Source: Paenibacillus sp. GP183
GTDB taxonomy: Bacteria; Bacillota; Bacilli; Paenibacillales; NBRC-103111
DNA length: 64,000 nt
Direction: 5' to 3'
NCBI RefSeq assembly: GCF_900104695.1
Contig: NZ_FNSW01000001.1
Span: forward strand, 4,880,501-4,944,500
Made by a program: the position numbers and the translations under genes. Positions 1 to 9,633 of the stretch are shown here, piece after piece (within the stretch, counting starts at the first letter, position 1; the number at the start of each line of letters is the position of its first letter). The notes beneath the pieces were generated by a model, which was not told where the DNA came from, did no database searches, and worked only from the letters and a program-made list of their open reading frames with translations.

Positions 1-607
1 TTCTTGGCTAAGGTTACGTAGATCATTTCACCCAAACAGAGAATGTTGGTAGACCTGAATAACCGTTCGATTTGGTCTCTATGAATACCCGCCAGCATAC
101 GTCTGACAATGCCGTGGCGATAAACAGACATTGGGCTGGACGTTCTAAGAAATGATCCAATTGGAAGAAAGGTCTCCAATCATTCCATTCGTCCCACATT
201 AATTTGGCCGGTTCCCACGTCGCCTTCTTGGGATCGGTTTCCTTTTTGACCCATTTCAACAAGCAATCATAGCCTGTCATCCGTGTCTGTAACATTTCGC
301 GGAAGCCCTCATTGACGAACATAATATCGTATTCCAGATAAACCAAATACTCGTAGTTGATTTTTCTTTCTTCCAGCCATCGCATGATGTCATAGAAAAA
401 ACGGCCGCTTGTTCTCTGCGTTAACGGTTTACTAAACGGACAATACAGGACATTCTCCTCCTGGCAAACCTTCTTGCCGAAGTCTGAATCCTGTCCGCCA
501 TTGTAAAAAACGATAAAAGCGTCTTTGGGATTGTATTTACGGATGTTTTTTATTTGCTGGCGAATTGCTCCTTCGTCTTCATGCGCCAATAAAGCAAAGC
601 AAATCAT
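1..607 (-). pseudogene. Transferase-like domain protein, copy 1 of 4, frameshifted and cut by the window edge
   Basis: The ATG at 607 follows a good GGAGGT site. The protein opens with FALLAHEDE and has a YNGG motif near residue 36 and a YEYLVYLEYD motif near residue 87. These match copies 2-4 of a family found elsewhere in this window (6479-8266, 8359-9409, 14921-15715). The matching frame breaks near 147-152: the original frame runs to a TGA, but shifting by one base after the HF of LDHF restores the family pattern VYRHGIV..ML through the left edge. A missing base in a short T run (minus strand) would explain it. I know no named family. The YNGG and LxxD motifs suggest a GT-A-like nucleotide-sugar enzyme, which is inference. 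Confidence 0.65.
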
Positions 608-620
608 AATGGGACCTCCA

Positions 621-1784
621 TTATTTTAGGCTTTGTATTGACCAACCTTGTTCTTGCATTGATTTCATAAAATGGCTACGATCCAAATGCATGCCGAATC
701 CGGGAGATGCAGGAACGTGAACCATGCCTTCTACGATAGAGTAACCGGGTGCCTCCAATCCAGGGACTCGCACTTCGTCCCACTCAATGGTCAGAAATCG
801 CTCTAATGCGGTTGCGACATGACACGAAGCATAATTACCGTAAGGGCCGCCGTAATTATGAGGTGCCTGCTTGACACCCGAACCTCGCAGTTCGTCTCCC
901 AATACAAGCAATTTGTTAAATCCATGGAAACGAATGTCGAATTGGAGAACGTCAATCAACCCACTCTTAGCCCAATTGACGATAGAAGGGGCAACGGTAA
1001 TTCCTTCTCCATCGGCGATCATTACATGAAGGTTTTGTTTATCCATCCACATTTTTAAGTCTTCATAAAGAATCGGATCCTCATAGAACGGTTCTTCAAT
1101 AAAGGTGATGTTCACTTCGGCAGTGGCATCCAGTACCTCTTTGGTCAGATTAAGATTGTAGCTATTGTTTGCATCGATCATAATTTGCGCCTCAGGTCCG
1201 ATAGCATCGCGAATCCCCTTAATAATCTCAATATCCCGTTTCATCCCTCTATGCATGGGCATGTGTTTTGCTCCGCGTCCCACTTTGATTTTGAAAGCAC
1301 GATGACCGGCATGATATCCTTCCAAAGCTTTAAATTGCATCAAATGAACGGCTGCAGCATCGTCGTCCAGATGCAGATCGTCAAAATAAATGGTGGCGTC
1401 GTAGCATGGCACGATGGGGGGATTTCCTACATTGTTGGCTTCGCCAATATCAAACAAAGCGTAGACAGGTTTGTTCAAGATATGTCCCAACCAGTCTAAC
1501 AACGGGTATTCGATCCCGTGATAAGCTGGCTTTACTCTACCTTCCGGCGTAAACAAGTCCTTAATCTCGGTACCGATCCATGCTTCGGCTTGTGCTCTTG
1601 AGGCCATGGACCATCCGAATCCCGTTTCGCCCGCTATAGTAATTCGTATGAGTTCAAGGGGCATGGATTTCCCATGCCAGCCTTTTCTTGCATTACAACC
1701 AATATCCCGCCATCTTTCGCCCATCAAACGACAGCCTTCCATCCGTTCTATGCGCCATCCAGACTCTAGAATCGAAGGAATCAA
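621..1784 (-). CDS. Enolase-superfamily enzyme (mandelate racemase / muconate lactonizing type)
   Basis: The 387-residue protein is about the usual length for the mandelate racemase group. The capping domain covers roughly residues 1-125 and the barrel follows. Visible active-site parts are KIK at 165-167 (general base on the second barrel strand), MIDAN with Asp204, EEP with Glu230, the DGE motif at 258-260 that supplies the third metal ligand region, and His309 in APHN. Family members abstract a proton next to a carboxylate, usually of a sugar acid, with Mg2+. The substrate cannot be read from sequence. The start is TTG at 1784, preceded by AGGAGGAG and overlapping the glf stop (TTGA), so it is translationally coupled to glf. 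Setting within a sugar-nucleotide island suggests a sugar-acid role. Confidence 0.85.
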   Translation of the reverse strand: MIPSILESGWRIERMEGCRLMGERWRDIGCNARKGWHGKSMPLELIRITIAGETGFGWSMASRAQAEAWIGTEIKDLFTPEGRVKPAYHGIEYPLLDWLGHILNKPVYALFDIGEANNVGNPPIVPCYDATIYFDDLHLDDDAAAVHLMQFKALEGYHAGHRAFKIKVGRGAKHMPMHRGMKRDIEIIKGIRDAIGPEAQIMIDANNSYNLNLTKEVLDATAEVNITFIEEPFYEDPILYEDLKMWMDKQNLHVMIADGEGITVAPSIVNWAKSGLIDVLQFDIRFHGFNKLLVLGDELRGSGVKQAPHNYGGPYGNYASCHVATALERFLTIEWDEVRVPGLEAPGYSIVEGMVHVPASPGFGMHLDRSHFMKSMQEQGWSIQSLK

Positions 1785-2914
1785 TTGCTCTCCTCCTCTA
1801 TAATCGTGTCCTTGAACAACGTTAATGCGCGTGCTACCGCTTGGTCCATGTTGTAATATTTGTAGTCGGCAAGCCTTCCGGCGAACAGCACCCTGTCTTT
1901 AATTTTTTCAGCTTCCGCCTGATAAAGCTTGTAACGTTCCTTGTTTTCATCCCTTGGAATCGGATAGTAAGGATCGGTCTTACCTGCGATATATTCTTCC
2001 GGGTATACATACGAGATAGTCGTTTTTGGCGATTTTTGGCCGGTAAGGTACTTCTGTTCCAGGACACGCGTATAGTCGTACTCGAATCCGTAGTTGACGG
2101 TCCCTACTTCCTGGTAATATTCCTGATCCAAATTCTCGAATTCAAAGCGCAAAGTCCGATAGGGAAGCGTGCCATGCATATAGTCGAAGTAAGCGTCAAT
2201 CGGTCCTGTATAAATCATTCGTTTAAATTCGATTTGATCCATGATTTCGCGATAATCGGTGTTCAAGAGCAGTTTGATGTTTGGATGCTTCAGCATGCGT
2301 TGAAAGAGCGGAGCGTAACCATGTTTGGGTAATCCCTGATACTTATCCTGAAAGTATCGATTGTCCCGGCTAATATATACCGGAACCCGTGCTGTAACAG
2401 ATTTGTCTAGCTGCTCCGGATCGAGCTGCCAATGCTTGACCGTATACTTGTAGAAAACATTTTGATAAATGTAGTCAGCTAGAAAGCTGAGTTCTCCGCT
2501 TGCGCTCTCACGGAGCTTTAAGATGGGGACTTTGACGTTAAAACCAAAATGCTGAATAAGCAGCTCTTCAAGCTTTTCGGCATATTTTTGAGGGAAGAGG
2601 GTGTATAAGGAGTTCAAGTTGAAGGGGACTGGAACTTTTTTACCGTCTACAACGACGCGGACTTCGTGGAAGTAAGGACGCCACTCTGTAAACTGGGAAA
2701 GGTAATTCCAAACCATGCTGGAGTTCGTATGAAAGGTATGAGATCCGTATTTATGAACTAAAATGCCATGTTCGTCGTAGCAATCGAAGGAATTTCCGCC
2801 AATGTGATCTCTTTTTTCTACGACTAATACCTTTTGATCCAGCTGTGAGGCAATTTGTTCTGCTAATGTTGCACCCGTAAAGCCGGAGCCAACAATTAAC
2901 CAATCTACTTTCAT
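1781..2914 (-). CDS. glf: UDP-galactopyranose mutase
   Basis: This flavoenzyme converts UDP-galactopyranose to UDP-galactofuranose, the donor for Galf residues in surface glycans. The N-terminal dinucleotide-binding motif GSGFTGA (residues 9-15) is followed by an acidic residue in VVEKR and by GGNSFD. The conserved YGSHTFHT segment and the C-terminal FAGRLADYKYYNMDQ signature are all present. The 377-residue length is normal. The ATG is preceded by AAGGAGG at good spacing. It is the first gene of a two-gene operon with the enolase-superfamily enzyme. It lies beside GT8 and divergent from UDP-glucuronate synthesis genes. Confidence 0.95.
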   Translation of the reverse strand: MKVDWLIVGSGFTGATLAEQIASQLDQKVLVVEKRDHIGGNSFDCYDEHGILVHKYGSHTFHTNSSMVWNYLSQFTEWRPYFHEVRVVVDGKKVPVPFNLNSLYTLFPQKYAEKLEELLIQHFGFNVKVPILKLRESASGELSFLADYIYQNVFYKYTVKHWQLDPEQLDKSVTARVPVYISRDNRYFQDKYQGLPKHGYAPLFQRMLKHPNIKLLLNTDYREIMDQIEFKRMIYTGPIDAYFDYMHGTLPYRTLRFEFENLDQEYYQEVGTVNYGFEYDYTRVLEQKYLTGQKSPKTTISYVYPEEYIAGKTDPYYPIPRDENKERYKLYQAEAEKIKDRVLFAGRLADYKYYNMDQAVARALTLFKDTIIEEESN

Positions 2915-3087
2915 CGAGTAAACCTCCTTAAAGTTTTCGGTAGAAAACTTACTTCGTAAGCATTTGCTTAGGGTTTTTCAAAGAATAAAGTTTCTTCGCA
3001 AACAAGATACAATACATATATGAACAAGCAGGAGATCTTGTATGGGTAGCTGCCAAAAGCTTATGAACAATAGAGAAATAAGCCTCG

Positions 3088-3846
3088 CTAGTCCCAGGAA
3101 GTTCTACGAAGGTATTTCATATAATCATCTTTAAAAGGAGGATTGCTGTTCCATGGCTTCTGATTTGTCGTATAGTGAATAATCGCCGGATTTCTCAAAC
3201 CGCGATAACGATGAACCTGATAGTTCCAGGTTGGTTCCAATTTTATCCATTTATCGTGAAGAATCGCATTTAATGCGTCCTGATCCATGAATTTAAGCTT
3301 AGAGGGGTTATTTCTGGCAAAGCGTAGAACCCTGTGTACAATGCGATGTTCTCTCCACTTTTTCATGTTGATCAGAAGAACTCCTGCGTTGAAATATTCG
3401 GAATTTTCGGGGAGCCCAAGCTCACGGGGTCTGGAGCTGCCAGGGATTTTTACTGCAGCAAGGAAATTGTTTTCGATCGCTGTATTCCATAGCTTGGTGA
3501 TATCGTCTTTGATGATCATATCGCAGTCCAAATAGAGAGCCTTTTGAATGTCCCTACTCAGGAGATTTGGAATCAGGATGCGGTAATAGGTTTCCTTACT
3601 GATGTGATAGCTAAGCTTAAATTCATTGAACATGGATTCATTAATCGATAAATATTTGAGCTGTACGTCGAATTTTTTCACGGAATTTCTTAGATTCGCT
3701 TTATTCTGATCCGATATATTGCCATCAATGACATAAATGTCAATAGGGTTCTTCGAAGTCTTATTTTCCAATAAAGAATTTAACATGACGGCCAAGTGCT
3801 TCGCATAGCGGTCATTTGTCACGGTCACTATATGAAGTCGTTCCAA
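3088..3846 (-). CDS. Glycosyltransferase family 8 (LgtC-like)
   Basis: This is a retaining GT-A transferase that probably uses UDP-galactose or UDP-glucose. Evidence is the Rossmann start IVTVTNDRYAKHLAVML, the metal-binding DCDM (DxD) near residue 106, YFNAGVLLINM, DQDALN, and the C-terminal HYTTNQKPW motif that binds the diphosphate. At 252 residues it is compact but complete. The start is TTG at 3846 behind AAAGGTGG. The acceptor is unknown. It is cytoplasmic, with no membrane segment. About 170 bases separate it from glf, so co-transcription is possible but unproven. Confidence 0.9.
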   Translation of the reverse strand: MERLHIVTVTNDRYAKHLAVMLNSLLENKTSKNPIDIYVIDGNISDQNKANLRNSVKKFDVQLKYLSINESMFNEFKLSYHISKETYYRILIPNLLSRDIQKALYLDCDMIIKDDITKLWNTAIENNFLAAVKIPGSSRPRELGLPENSEYFNAGVLLINMKKWREHRIVHRVLRFARNNPSKLKFMDQDALNAILHDKWIKLEPTWNYQVHRYRGLRNPAIIHYTTNQKPWNSNPPFKDDYMKYLRRTSWD

Positions 3847-4224
3847 GCATATTCCACCTTTCTTTTTTTTTGCTAAGGCTGTTGTTTGCCAAAAATCCTA
3901 ACTAGTATAAGGATATGAAAAAAAACGGATCTATGACTGTATGTCTGTCCGCACAAGAACAAAAAATACAATGAAGAATTGTGCACACTATTAGCTCTGC
4001 CACCCGCAGATCTAGTAGTGTTTGTTCTGTTGTAGGTAAGCGTTGATTTTCAAGCCATTGGTTATCCGTCCGAGTTTCAAGTTAGACAAGGAGCATACAA
4101 TTTAGAAGGCAGTGATTAATGTGAATGAGCCAAATGAATAGCTGGTGCATGAAAAATTAAAGTGAAGTAGAAGAAGCCTTGATGAGAGGGCTTAAGAAAT
4201 TTTGAACATTAAGGGAGAGCGGCT
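3847..4224. other. Divergent intergenic region between GT8 and ugd
   Basis: About 380 AT-rich bases separate the minus-strand GT8 gene from the plus-strand ugd gene, so promoters for both directions must lie here. I see no open frame with a ribosome site and no clear paired -35/-10 boxes. A CATACAAT string near 4094 resembles a SigE -10 box but lacks a convincing -35, so I do not call it. Confidence 0.4.
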
Positions 4225-5550
4225 ATGGAAATATGCATGATTGGGACTGGTTATGTAGGACTAGTGGTTGGAGCTTGCTTTGCGGAGATGGGGCACCAAG
4301 TTATTTGTGTAGATAACAACCCGGTCAAAATTACTTCGCTGCAAAATGGACAAGTGCCTATCTATGAACCTGGATTGGAGCAATTGGTGGAACAAAACGT
4401 GCAAGAAGGCCGGTTGAGCTTTTCGCTTGATATAGCCCAATCCGTTGCAAATAGTCAATTCATCTTCATTGCTGTAGGAACACCACCCGCAGAAGATGGA
4501 TCCGCAGATCTTACTTACGTGATGAGTGCCGTACAGCAAATTGGTGCTAGCATCCATGCATATGCCATCGTAATAACCAAATCAACCGTTCCTATCGGCA
4601 GTGCAGAACGAATAAGAGGTGTGATTCAAGAGCAGCTTACGAAGCGGGGTCTCTCAGATTGGGAATTCGATATTGTGTCGAATCCGGAGTTTCTAAGGGA
4701 AGGTGCTGCCATTGAAGACTTCTTGCACCCTAATCGAATTGTCGTCGGCAGTGATAACTCTCGAGCTTTGGAATATATGGAGAAGCTTTATTTGCCGCTT
4801 ACTAGTAAAGGCCATCCTCTCGTCCACATGGATATTGCCTCCGCCGAGCTTGCAAAATATGCCTCCAATGCCATGTTAGCCACACGTATTAGCTTTATGA
4901 ATGAAATAGCTGGAATCTGTGAATCCGTAGGTGCGGATATTGAATGGGTAAGACGAGGTATGGAATTCGACCATCGGATTGGCAGTTACTTTTTATCAGC
5001 CGGAGTCGGGTACGGTGGCTCCTGTTTCCCCAAGGATGTTCGGGCTATCATCCAGAGCGCTTCTGAACGAAATATCCCCACCCACATATTAGAAGCCGTT
5101 GATAAAGTCAACCATAAGCAAAAGAAAAAATTGTACGAGATGGTCGTTAGCCACTTCGGTGAAGATTTATCCCAGCTCAAGCTGGCGGTATGGGGGTTGT
5201 CTTTCAAACCTGAAACCGACGATATTCGTGAAGCGCCGTCCATTGAAACAATCGAGCTATTAAGACAACGAGGAGTTAACATACAAGCTCACGATCCTGT
5301 CGCTTTGCAGAATGCGTATCAGGCTTTAGGCGAGGAGAATATCAATTATTTCACGGATCCCTATCAAGCTCTGATGGATGCGGATGCACTGCTGTTATTT
5401 ACGGAATGGAAGCAGTATCGATCGGTGGATCTCGGCCGAATGAAGAGTTTGCTTAAGCAGTCGGTTCTATTTGACGGAAGGAATTTATTCGACCCCGACA
5501 AGATGAAAGAAGAGGGATTCGTATACCAAAGTATCGGTAGGATGAAGTGA
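4225..5550 (+). CDS. ugd: UDP-glucose 6-dehydrogenase
   Basis: This enzyme oxidises UDP-glucose twice with NAD+ to UDP-glucuronate, a precursor of teichuronic acid and acidic capsules. GTGYVG (residues 7-12) binds NAD. KSTVPIG, NPEFLREG and the YGGSCFPKD block with catalytic Cys267 are intact, and the C-terminal domain ends normally (441 residues). The ATG is preceded by GGGAGAGC. The galU gene follows after 22 bases. The pair forms a short donor-supply operon, GalU making the substrate for Ugd. Confidence 0.96.
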   Translation: MEICMIGTGYVGLVVGACFAEMGHQVICVDNNPVKITSLQNGQVPIYEPGLEQLVEQNVQEGRLSFSLDIAQSVANSQFIFIAVGTPPAEDGSADLTYVMSAVQQIGASIHAYAIVITKSTVPIGSAERIRGVIQEQLTKRGLSDWEFDIVSNPEFLREGAAIEDFLHPNRIVVGSDNSRALEYMEKLYLPLTSKGHPLVHMDIASAELAKYASNAMLATRISFMNEIAGICESVGADIEWVRRGMEFDHRIGSYFLSAGVGYGGSCFPKDVRAIIQSASERNIPTHILEAVDKVNHKQKKKLYEMVVSHFGEDLSQLKLAVWGLSFKPETDDIREAPSIETIELLRQRGVNIQAHDPVALQNAYQALGEENINYFTDPYQALMDADALLLFTEWKQYRSVDLGRMKSLLKQSVLFDGRNLFDPDKMKEEGFVYQSIGRMK

Positions 5551-5572
5551 TATATCACAAGCATACAGAAGG

Positions 5573-6451
5573 ATGATGGAAACTATGAAGGTTCGCAAAG
5601 CGATTATTCCTGCAGCAGGTCTGGGCACCCGGTTTTTACCTGCTACAAAAGCTATGCCCAAAGAATTGCTGCCGATCATTGATAAGCCAACGATTCAATT
5701 TATCGTGGAGGAAGCGGTGGCATCAGGTATTGAGGATATCATCATTGTGACAGCAAAAGGCAAGCGTGCCCTTGAGGACCATTTTGACAACGCGTTTGAG
5801 CTTGAGTATCATTTGCAGCAAAAAGGGAAACTAAAAATGCTGGAAAAAGTGCAAGAGCCGGCCCAGCTTATAGATATCCATTATATCCGCCAAAAAGAGC
5901 CGAAAGGCTTGGGTCATGCGATCTGGTGCGCAAGGAAGTTTATTAATGACGAACCATTTGCCGTTCTGCTCGGAGATACTTTCGTGCAAGCCGACGTTCC
6001 ATGCTTAAAGCAGATGATGGGTTATTACAATCGTTATAAAACTTCGATAATTGGTGTACAGCCTGTCAATCCCAAGAATGTTTCGAGCTACGGCATTATC
6101 GATGCTCAGCTTTTGCACGACCATTTTTACAATATTACCAAGCTTGTCGAAAAACCAAAACCGCAGGAAGCGCCGACAAACCTTGCCATGATCGGACGGT
6201 ATATTTTGACACCTGCGATATTCGACATCTTGGAGAAACAGGAACCGGGAGTCGGTCAAGAAAATCAGCTTACCGACGCCATCTCGAAGCTCAATGAGCA
6301 AGAGGCGGTGCATGCCTGTGAAATTAACGGGACCTGGCACGATGTCGGGGATCATCTCGGTTATGTGAAGGCGATTCTGGCCTTATCCATGCAGAGGGAA
6401 GATTTAAAACATCATATCCTCGACTATATGAGATTTATTGAAAAGAAATAA
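5573..6451 (+). CDS. galU: UTP-glucose-1-phosphate uridylyltransferase
   Basis: The enzyme makes UDP-glucose from UTP and glucose-1-phosphate. The nucleotide-binding motif GLGTRFLPATKAMPKE is near the N-terminus, followed by FIVEEAV, LGDTF (the metal-binding Asp region), LVEKPKP and IGRYIL, all typical of GalU/GtaB. There are three in-frame ATGs at 5573, 5576 and 5585. The last gives the usual MKVRKAIIPAAG start and has GATGG 5 bases upstream, so translation may begin there. It lies between ugd and the two-domain transferase-like gene, in one direction and with short gaps. Confidence 0.95.
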   Translation: MMETMKVRKAIIPAAGLGTRFLPATKAMPKELLPIIDKPTIQFIVEEAVASGIEDIIIVTAKGKRALEDHFDNAFELEYHLQQKGKLKMLEKVQEPAQLIDIHYIRQKEPKGLGHAIWCARKFINDEPFAVLLGDTFVQADVPCLKQMMGYYNRYKTSIIGVQPVNPKNVSSYGIIDAQLLHDHFYNITKLVEKPKPQEAPTNLAMIGRYILTPAIFDILEKQEPGVGQENQLTDAISKLNEQEAVHACEINGTWHDVGDHLGYVKAILALSMQREDLKHHILDYMRFIEKK

Positions 6452-6478
6452 TTAGGGACGTGTAAAGGAGTGCGCGAA

Positions 6479-8266
6479 ATGACTCTATTTGAAGTCAAGG
6501 GTGATAAGAGGTTTCTTGTAATCGGCAGAGTGGGCGATACCTCAATCCACCAACAATGGCTGCAGCCTGCGGAGTATAAAAACTTCGATCTTTGTCTCAG
6601 TTATTTCGGTAGTACGTCAGGCCGTTATGCAAATGAATGCGACTTCTATCATGAGCTTCCAGGATTAAAGTGGCCTACGGTCAAGGATACGATTGAAGCT
6701 TTCGGAGATGGGATCGATCAATATGATGCCATCTGGATGCCGGATGATGATATAAGTGCGAATGCCTCTGACATCAATCGCATGTTTCAGATCTTTATGC
6801 AGCAGGGACTGGAACTGGCACAGCCGGCCCTAACTCCCGATTCCTATTTTGGGCATAGGATAACCGTAAAAAATCCCAACTACTTTTTGAGGTACTCCCA
6901 CTTTATTGAACCTATGGTTCCTCTTTACTCGAGAAATACTTTTCAAAAGCTTTTGCCTACATTTGAAAAAAGCGAATCCGGTTGGGGACTCGATTTTGTT
7001 TGGCCCAAACTGCTTGGATATCCGTACAAAAAATTAGCGGTCATAGACGAGGTCGCAGTCAAGCACACAAGGCGTGTAGGCGGCGGTGAATTATATAAAA
7101 ATATTTCCGGTTCACAGTGGGACGATTTATATCGTGTCACGGAAGAATATGAAGCTGACGTTAATTTTCGAATGACTCATTATGACGGCATACCAAAAAG
7201 CAAAAGAGTCATCTTCGCCCTTCTGGGCCGTAAAGATGAGCACGTTCTTGCCTCACAGATTGAAAATATCCGTAAATTCAATCCAGAAGCGGGCATTGTG
7301 CTTTACAATGGAGGGGAAATTATCGATTTTGCCAAAAACTTGAATGTTGCCATATGTCCTTACGGTCGGCAATTAGCCGGGGGACACTTAGCTCCATTTT
7401 TGTGGGACGTTATGAAGTGGCTTGAAGAGAATAAGGTTAAATATGAATACTTGGTCAATTTGGATGACGAAATGCTCTTTGTTAAACTAGGATTTGAGAG
7501 CTACCTTGATGAAACGATGCAGGGATTCGATTGTACGGGCTGGGATATGCAATCCAACTATAACCCAACCGATGCGGACACGATGAATAAAAAGTCGATG
7601 TGGGATGAATGGGCACAATGGACTCCCTTATTTAAGATCGATCACTTTGTCCGTTATTTTAATCCTATTCAAGTATACCGGCACGATATTGTAAAAGGGA
7701 TGCTCTCTTTTACCGATATGTCCAAGGTGGAAAACTTGTTAGCCAAGAGCAAAGTATTGGCCTTGGAGGAATTTTTCTTTGTGACATTGGCGACGGCTTG
7801 CGGCGGAAGAATTCGAGAATTTCCGCGTGATCACGATCTTAACGTGATGCGGCATGAGATTGAGATCGAGCAGAATGAAGCGCACCAGGCACAGCATCAT
7901 CCTTATTATTATGCTGTTCATCCGGTAAAAGGGGACCGGCTGATCAAAATGAATGGACAGTTAATGTCCGGCGGAATTCCTTTTGTGGAGCCGCACCGAG
8001 ACGTGCCTGAAGTACATGGAGAACAAGCGCCAGCAAGAGAGAAAAAACAGGAAAAACAGAAACAACAGAAAGTTGTTAAAAGAAAAAGATTGCTGAGAAA
8101 TAAAAATTGGTCGCTGAAGCCAAAAACAAGAATTACGGTTCTTATGAAAAACAAAAAGGGGAAATGGTTGAAACATAAACTAGGCTTGAAAAAGGTTTCT
8201 GCCGTAAAAAGGAGCAACTTACGAAAGCCGCCTGTATTACGGAATCGTTTAGGCAAGAACGCGTAA
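6479..8266 (+). CDS. Two-domain protein: DUF707-like domain plus transferase-like domain (intact family member)
   Basis: The ATG at 6479 has AAAGGAG 8 bases upstream, giving about 595 residues. Residues 1 to about 205 resemble DUF707 proteins (RFLVIGRVG, FDLCLSYFG, IWMPDDD, SGWGLDFVWP), a family linked to glycan synthesis and likely GT-A folded. Residues about 235-490 are the best-preserved copy of the domain repeated at 1-607, 8359-9409 and 14921-15715 (FALLGRKDE, YNGG, YEYLVNLDDE, FFFVTLATACGG, HPVKG). The tail, about 85 residues, is very rich in Lys and Arg, which could bind acidic polymer or membrane. The reaction is not known. It ends at a strong terminator and is probably co-transcribed with ugd and galU. 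Confidence 0.75.
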   Translation: MTLFEVKGDKRFLVIGRVGDTSIHQQWLQPAEYKNFDLCLSYFGSTSGRYANECDFYHELPGLKWPTVKDTIEAFGDGIDQYDAIWMPDDDISANASDINRMFQIFMQQGLELAQPALTPDSYFGHRITVKNPNYFLRYSHFIEPMVPLYSRNTFQKLLPTFEKSESGWGLDFVWPKLLGYPYKKLAVIDEVAVKHTRRVGGGELYKNISGSQWDDLYRVTEEYEADVNFRMTHYDGIPKSKRVIFALLGRKDEHVLASQIENIRKFNPEAGIVLYNGGEIIDFAKNLNVAICPYGRQLAGGHLAPFLWDVMKWLEENKVKYEYLVNLDDEMLFVKLGFESYLDETMQGFDCTGWDMQSNYNPTDADTMNKKSMWDEWAQWTPLFKIDHFVRYFNPIQVYRHDIVKGMLSFTDMSKVENLLAKSKVLALEEFFFVTLATACGGRIREFPRDHDLNVMRHEIEIEQNEAHQAQHHPYYYAVHPVKGDRLIKMNGQLMSGGIPFVEPHRDVPEVHGEQAPAREKKQEKQKQQKVVKRKRLLRNKNWSLKPKTRITVLMKNKKGKWLKHKLGLKKVSAVKRSNLRKPPVLRNRLGKNA

Positions 8267-8306
8267 ACTTAAAAAAGCGATGTAGTCAGGCGAATACAGA
8301 TATATC

Positions 8307-8343
8307 AAAGAACCTAGCGATGAATTTTCGCTAGGTTCTTTTT
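8307..8343. terminator. Bidirectional Rho-independent terminator
   Basis: A 14-base-pair stem (AAAGAACCTAGCGA pairing with TCGCTAGGTTCTTT) encloses a 7-base loop. T runs on both strands mean it can end both the plus-strand gene finishing at 8266 and the minus-strand gene finishing at 8359. Confidence 0.9.
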
Positions 8344-8358
8344 TCTTATTCCTGGCGA

Positions 8359-9409
8359 TCACCTTTTGAGGGGACCTTTCCTAGGACGAGTTCTGCGTTT
8401 GTTTCTTTTACGAAAGCTAGGAAGGATGTGCGTAGTTGGTCCAGCCTCATCGTCAAGCGGATGCTGATCAGCAGGCTGCTCTTCCACCATTTCAACAGGT
8501 TCTTCTTCCTTCATAGTAAGCATTTGTTGGTTTAATTTGATTAATTCTTCACCTTTTACCGGATGAATCCAAAAATAAAAAGGGTTTTTCCTGGATTGAA
8601 GTACATTCGCGAAAGTGATATTCGCTCCCCAGCGCACCGTGTCATTATCCAAACTGCCTTCGGGATATTCTCTGAACCTGCCTCCACAGGCAAACGCTAA
8701 AGTAATAAAAAATATTTCCTCGAATGCAAAAACAGGAGTATTCTCCAATAATTTATCCAACGTTGCATGATCAACGTAGGAGAGCATACGCTTGACAATT
8801 TTATGAGAGTATACCTGCCCGGGATTGAAATAACTAAGAAAGGAATCCGTCTTGAAAATAGGTTGCCATAAATGCCACTCGCCTGGCATGTTACGAATGG
8901 GGAGTGAGTCCGGGTGATCCCGCGAGTTTTGAAGTCTCCAGCCGATGCAATCGAATTGGGCCATTACGTCATCCAGGAATGGTTCAAACCCATGTTTAAC
9001 AAAAAGCACATCATGATCAATATTCATTAAATACTCATATTCCACATTTATGTCTTCAAGCCATTTCATCACTTCCCATAAAAAGGGGGTTAGATTCCCA
9101 TATTTTAAGGGATGGCTATACGGAAATTTGAGTACATTTAAGTTTTTCGCGAAATCTGGATCAGATCCACCGTTATACAAGACAATTCCGGCATCAGGAT
9201 TATAAAAACGGATATTATCGATTTGTGCTGCCAATACATCTTCGTCTTGATGAGCAAGCAGAGATAATTAAGCGTTTTCCAACAAGTTCTTCGTAGGATG
9301 TATCCAATTCAAAAAATTGGTACTCAACACCTTTCGAATTTATTCTAAGCAGCAACTTTAGCAATGAATGCGACATCGATTCATTTTTTGCGACCTCCAT
9401 ATTCATCAA
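8359..9409 (-). pseudogene. Transferase-like domain protein, copy 3 of 4, frameshifted
   Basis: From 9234 down to 8359 the frame reads the family pattern (QIDNIRFYNPDAG, VLYNGGSDPDF, YEYLMNIDHD, EEIFFITLAFACGGRF, HPVKG) and ends in a basic tail like that of the intact copy. The family's opening SLLAHQDEDV lies just upstream in the same frame but has a TAA before it. The other frame, from 9409, carries the expected KRLI just before. So a small indel near 9263-9268 splits the gene. Restarting at TTG 9234 would give a protein lacking the first strand. The upstream 45 residues are not recognised. Neighbour to a CysC fragment on the same strand. Confidence 0.65.
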
Positions 9410-9417
9410 TTGTGTAA

Positions 9418-9633
9418 TTATAAATCAAGGTTACCTATTCGATTGTCCCCATCCAATACGTAGGAACGAACCTGCTGATTGAAAAGCATGCGCTCAACTT
9501 CATAAGCCAAAGAGGATTTGCCTGATGCGGATAACCCTGTGAGCCAAAGCACACAGCTTTTATGGGCATTCAAGAGATGCCGCTCCGGTCTTGACACCTT
9601 GGAATGCTGCCACTGAATGTGTTTATTGTCCAA
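9418..9633 (-). pseudogene. Adenylylsulfate kinase N-terminal fragment (CysC-like)
   Basis: The TTG start at 9633 is preceded by GGAGGT. The 71 residues carry the CysC hallmark WLTGLSASGKSS (P-loop) and VLDGDN, then stop after RIGNLDL, where a full kinase of about 200 residues would continue with the GLNxDLGFS region. A complete enzyme phosphorylates adenylylsulfate to PAPS, the donor for sulfation. The fragment is too short to be active. It suggests that a sulfation or related step once belonged to this glycan island. Confidence 0.75.

Noticed and set aside
4090-4102. SigE-type promoter before ugd
   Set aside because: CATACAAT fits the -10 but no acceptable -35 lies at the right distance.
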